64,000 nt of DNA. Origin: Hygrophila difformis. Its lineage: Eukaryota > Streptophyta > Magnoliopsida > Lamiales > Acanthaceae. The stretch covers positions 37,663,445-37,727,444 of the forward strand of contig JAOANR010000009.1 in the NCBI GenBank assembly GCA_030278955.1. The letters are read 5' to 3'. This document shows, one piece after another, positions 63,435-64,000 of the stretch (position 1 is its first letter; every line of letters begins with the position of its first letter). Position numbers and translations under genes: made by a program. The notes under the pieces are model-generated. The model worked only from the letters and a program-made list of their open reading frames with translations. It was not told the origin of the DNA and ran no database searches.

Positions 63435-64000
63435 ATGGCACCCAGAGGACGAGCAAGGACCTTCCCTACCACCCCCAACACCCACGACACACCAGGACAA
63501 CCCAATGAGCAGGCACCTAACGTAGAGGCGCCAAACCCAACAGGCCCGATGCCCAACCCTGCGGAAGGGCGAATGAGGAACATGGAGGAACTACTGATCG
63601 CACTGGGCAATGCTTACGTTAACCAGGGCGGAGCTGCCGCGGCACCCCCGCCGGAAGCAAGGATCAATTACCTGGCTTCGGTAAACCCCTACCGACCTCC
63701 CTACTATGTAGGGGAGGAGGATCCATCTAAGCTTGAGGAATGGTTGAGGACTTTTGACAAATTACTGAATGCAGTGAGATGCCCGGAAGGGGACAAGGTT
63801 CACGTGGCTTCGTACTATCTGGGTGGCGAGGCCGACGAATGGTGGAAAGCTACTCAGGGGAAACTTGACGAAGACGACGAACCGTACTCGTGGAACGAGT
63901 TCATGGAGTTACTCCGGGAGCGCTTCTACCCAATGAGTACTAAGGCAGCACTGTACGAAGAGTTCTCATCCCTGAAACAAGGGGAAAAATCTGTTCAAGA
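63435..64000 (+). CDS. Gag polyprotein, N-terminal part (runs off the window)
   Basis: ATG 63435 (MAPRGRARTF). A Pro/Asn-rich lead is followed by a Retrotrans_gag domain: KLEEWLRTFDKLLNAVRCPE, then GGEADEWWKATQ and LLRERFYPMSTKAA. It is open to the last base. The relative at 9622 starts the same way (MAPRRKSRK) and aligns through the gag domain. Product: the particle core protein. Confidence 0.9.
   Translation, partial: MAPRGRARTFPTTPNTHDTPGQPNEQAPNVEAPNPTGPMPNPAEGRMRNMEELLIALGNAYVNQGGAAAAPPPEARINYLASVNPYRPPYYVGEEDPSKLEEWLRTFDKLLNAVRCPEGDKVHVASYYLGGEADEWWKATQGKLDEDDEPYSWNEFMELLRERFYPMSTKAALYEEFSSLKQGEKSVQ

Larger units (their letters stand above)
59546..64000 (+). mobile_element. Plus-strand Tekay-like chromovirus, 5' part
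   Basis: Begins TGTAACACCCGAGG inside the RT of the minus-strand chromovirus, which breaks off in the codons before its [10 protein letters not shown] segment. It has a 2.8-kb LTR, a tRNA-iMet primer site, a 175-aa coiled-coil ORF and the start of gag, all open. The right end is outside the window. It is the youngest layer of this nest. Confidence 0.85.

Overview
The window looks like heterochromatic, retrotransposon-rich nuclear DNA of a flowering plant, probably a eudicot. The evidence is plant-specific: Tekay/Del-type chromoviruses, an Athila element with the classic TGGCGCCGTTGCCGGGGA primer site, a Tat-type Ty3 element with a second RNase H, a BNR-like LINE ORF1 with an RRM, a plant mobile domain (PMD) gene, and an endogenous caulimovirid. 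Nothing resembles a bacterial operon, a tRNA/rRNA gene or a CRISPR array. No intact ordinary host gene was recognised.

The layout is three independent nests. (1) 3.1-26.1 kb: a PMD-family gene with a visible promoter, introns, acidic exon and coiled-coil tail. It is cut inside its PMD coding exon by a gag-only LTR retrotransposon (5408-23291, TSD AGCTG). The right LTR of that element is cut by a second LTR retrotransposon (12724-22845, TSD ATACT). The second element has lost gag-RT and carries an antisense, intron-containing accessory gene in their place. (2) 26.3-52.3 kb: a minus-strand Tat-lineage gag-pol relic. Its integrase region is cut by an Athila element (26691-47297, TSD AATCA). The right LTR of the Athila is cut by a 7.6-kb insert (39338-46912) that has roughly 190-bp inverted-repeat ends and holds a nearly unit-length, decayed cavemovirus/solendovirus-like pararetrovirus. 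(3) 52.3-64.0 kb: unclassified, possibly LTR-derived sequence cut at 53907 by a minus-strand chromovirus. The RT gene of that chromovirus is cut at 59546 by a plus-strand chromovirus that runs off the right edge. A decayed LINE ORF1 occupies the left edge.

All coding sequences of any length are elements or relics. Most carry nonsense codons or frameshifts; exceptions are the Athila accessory ORF (29741-31093), the last viral ORF (44670-45962), the viral movement-protein ORF (41392-42639), and two copies of a conserved coiled-coil ORF lying between PBS and gag in the chromoviruses.

The least expected signals are: the pararetrovirus flanked by inverted repeats inside a young LTR; arrays of short hairpins with covarying stems at a fixed distance from the PBS-side LTR end; a doubled polypurine tract/LTR-start signal in the minus-strand chromovirus-family elements; and an antisense accessory gene replacing gag-RT. 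All alignments here were made by eye. No database search was run.
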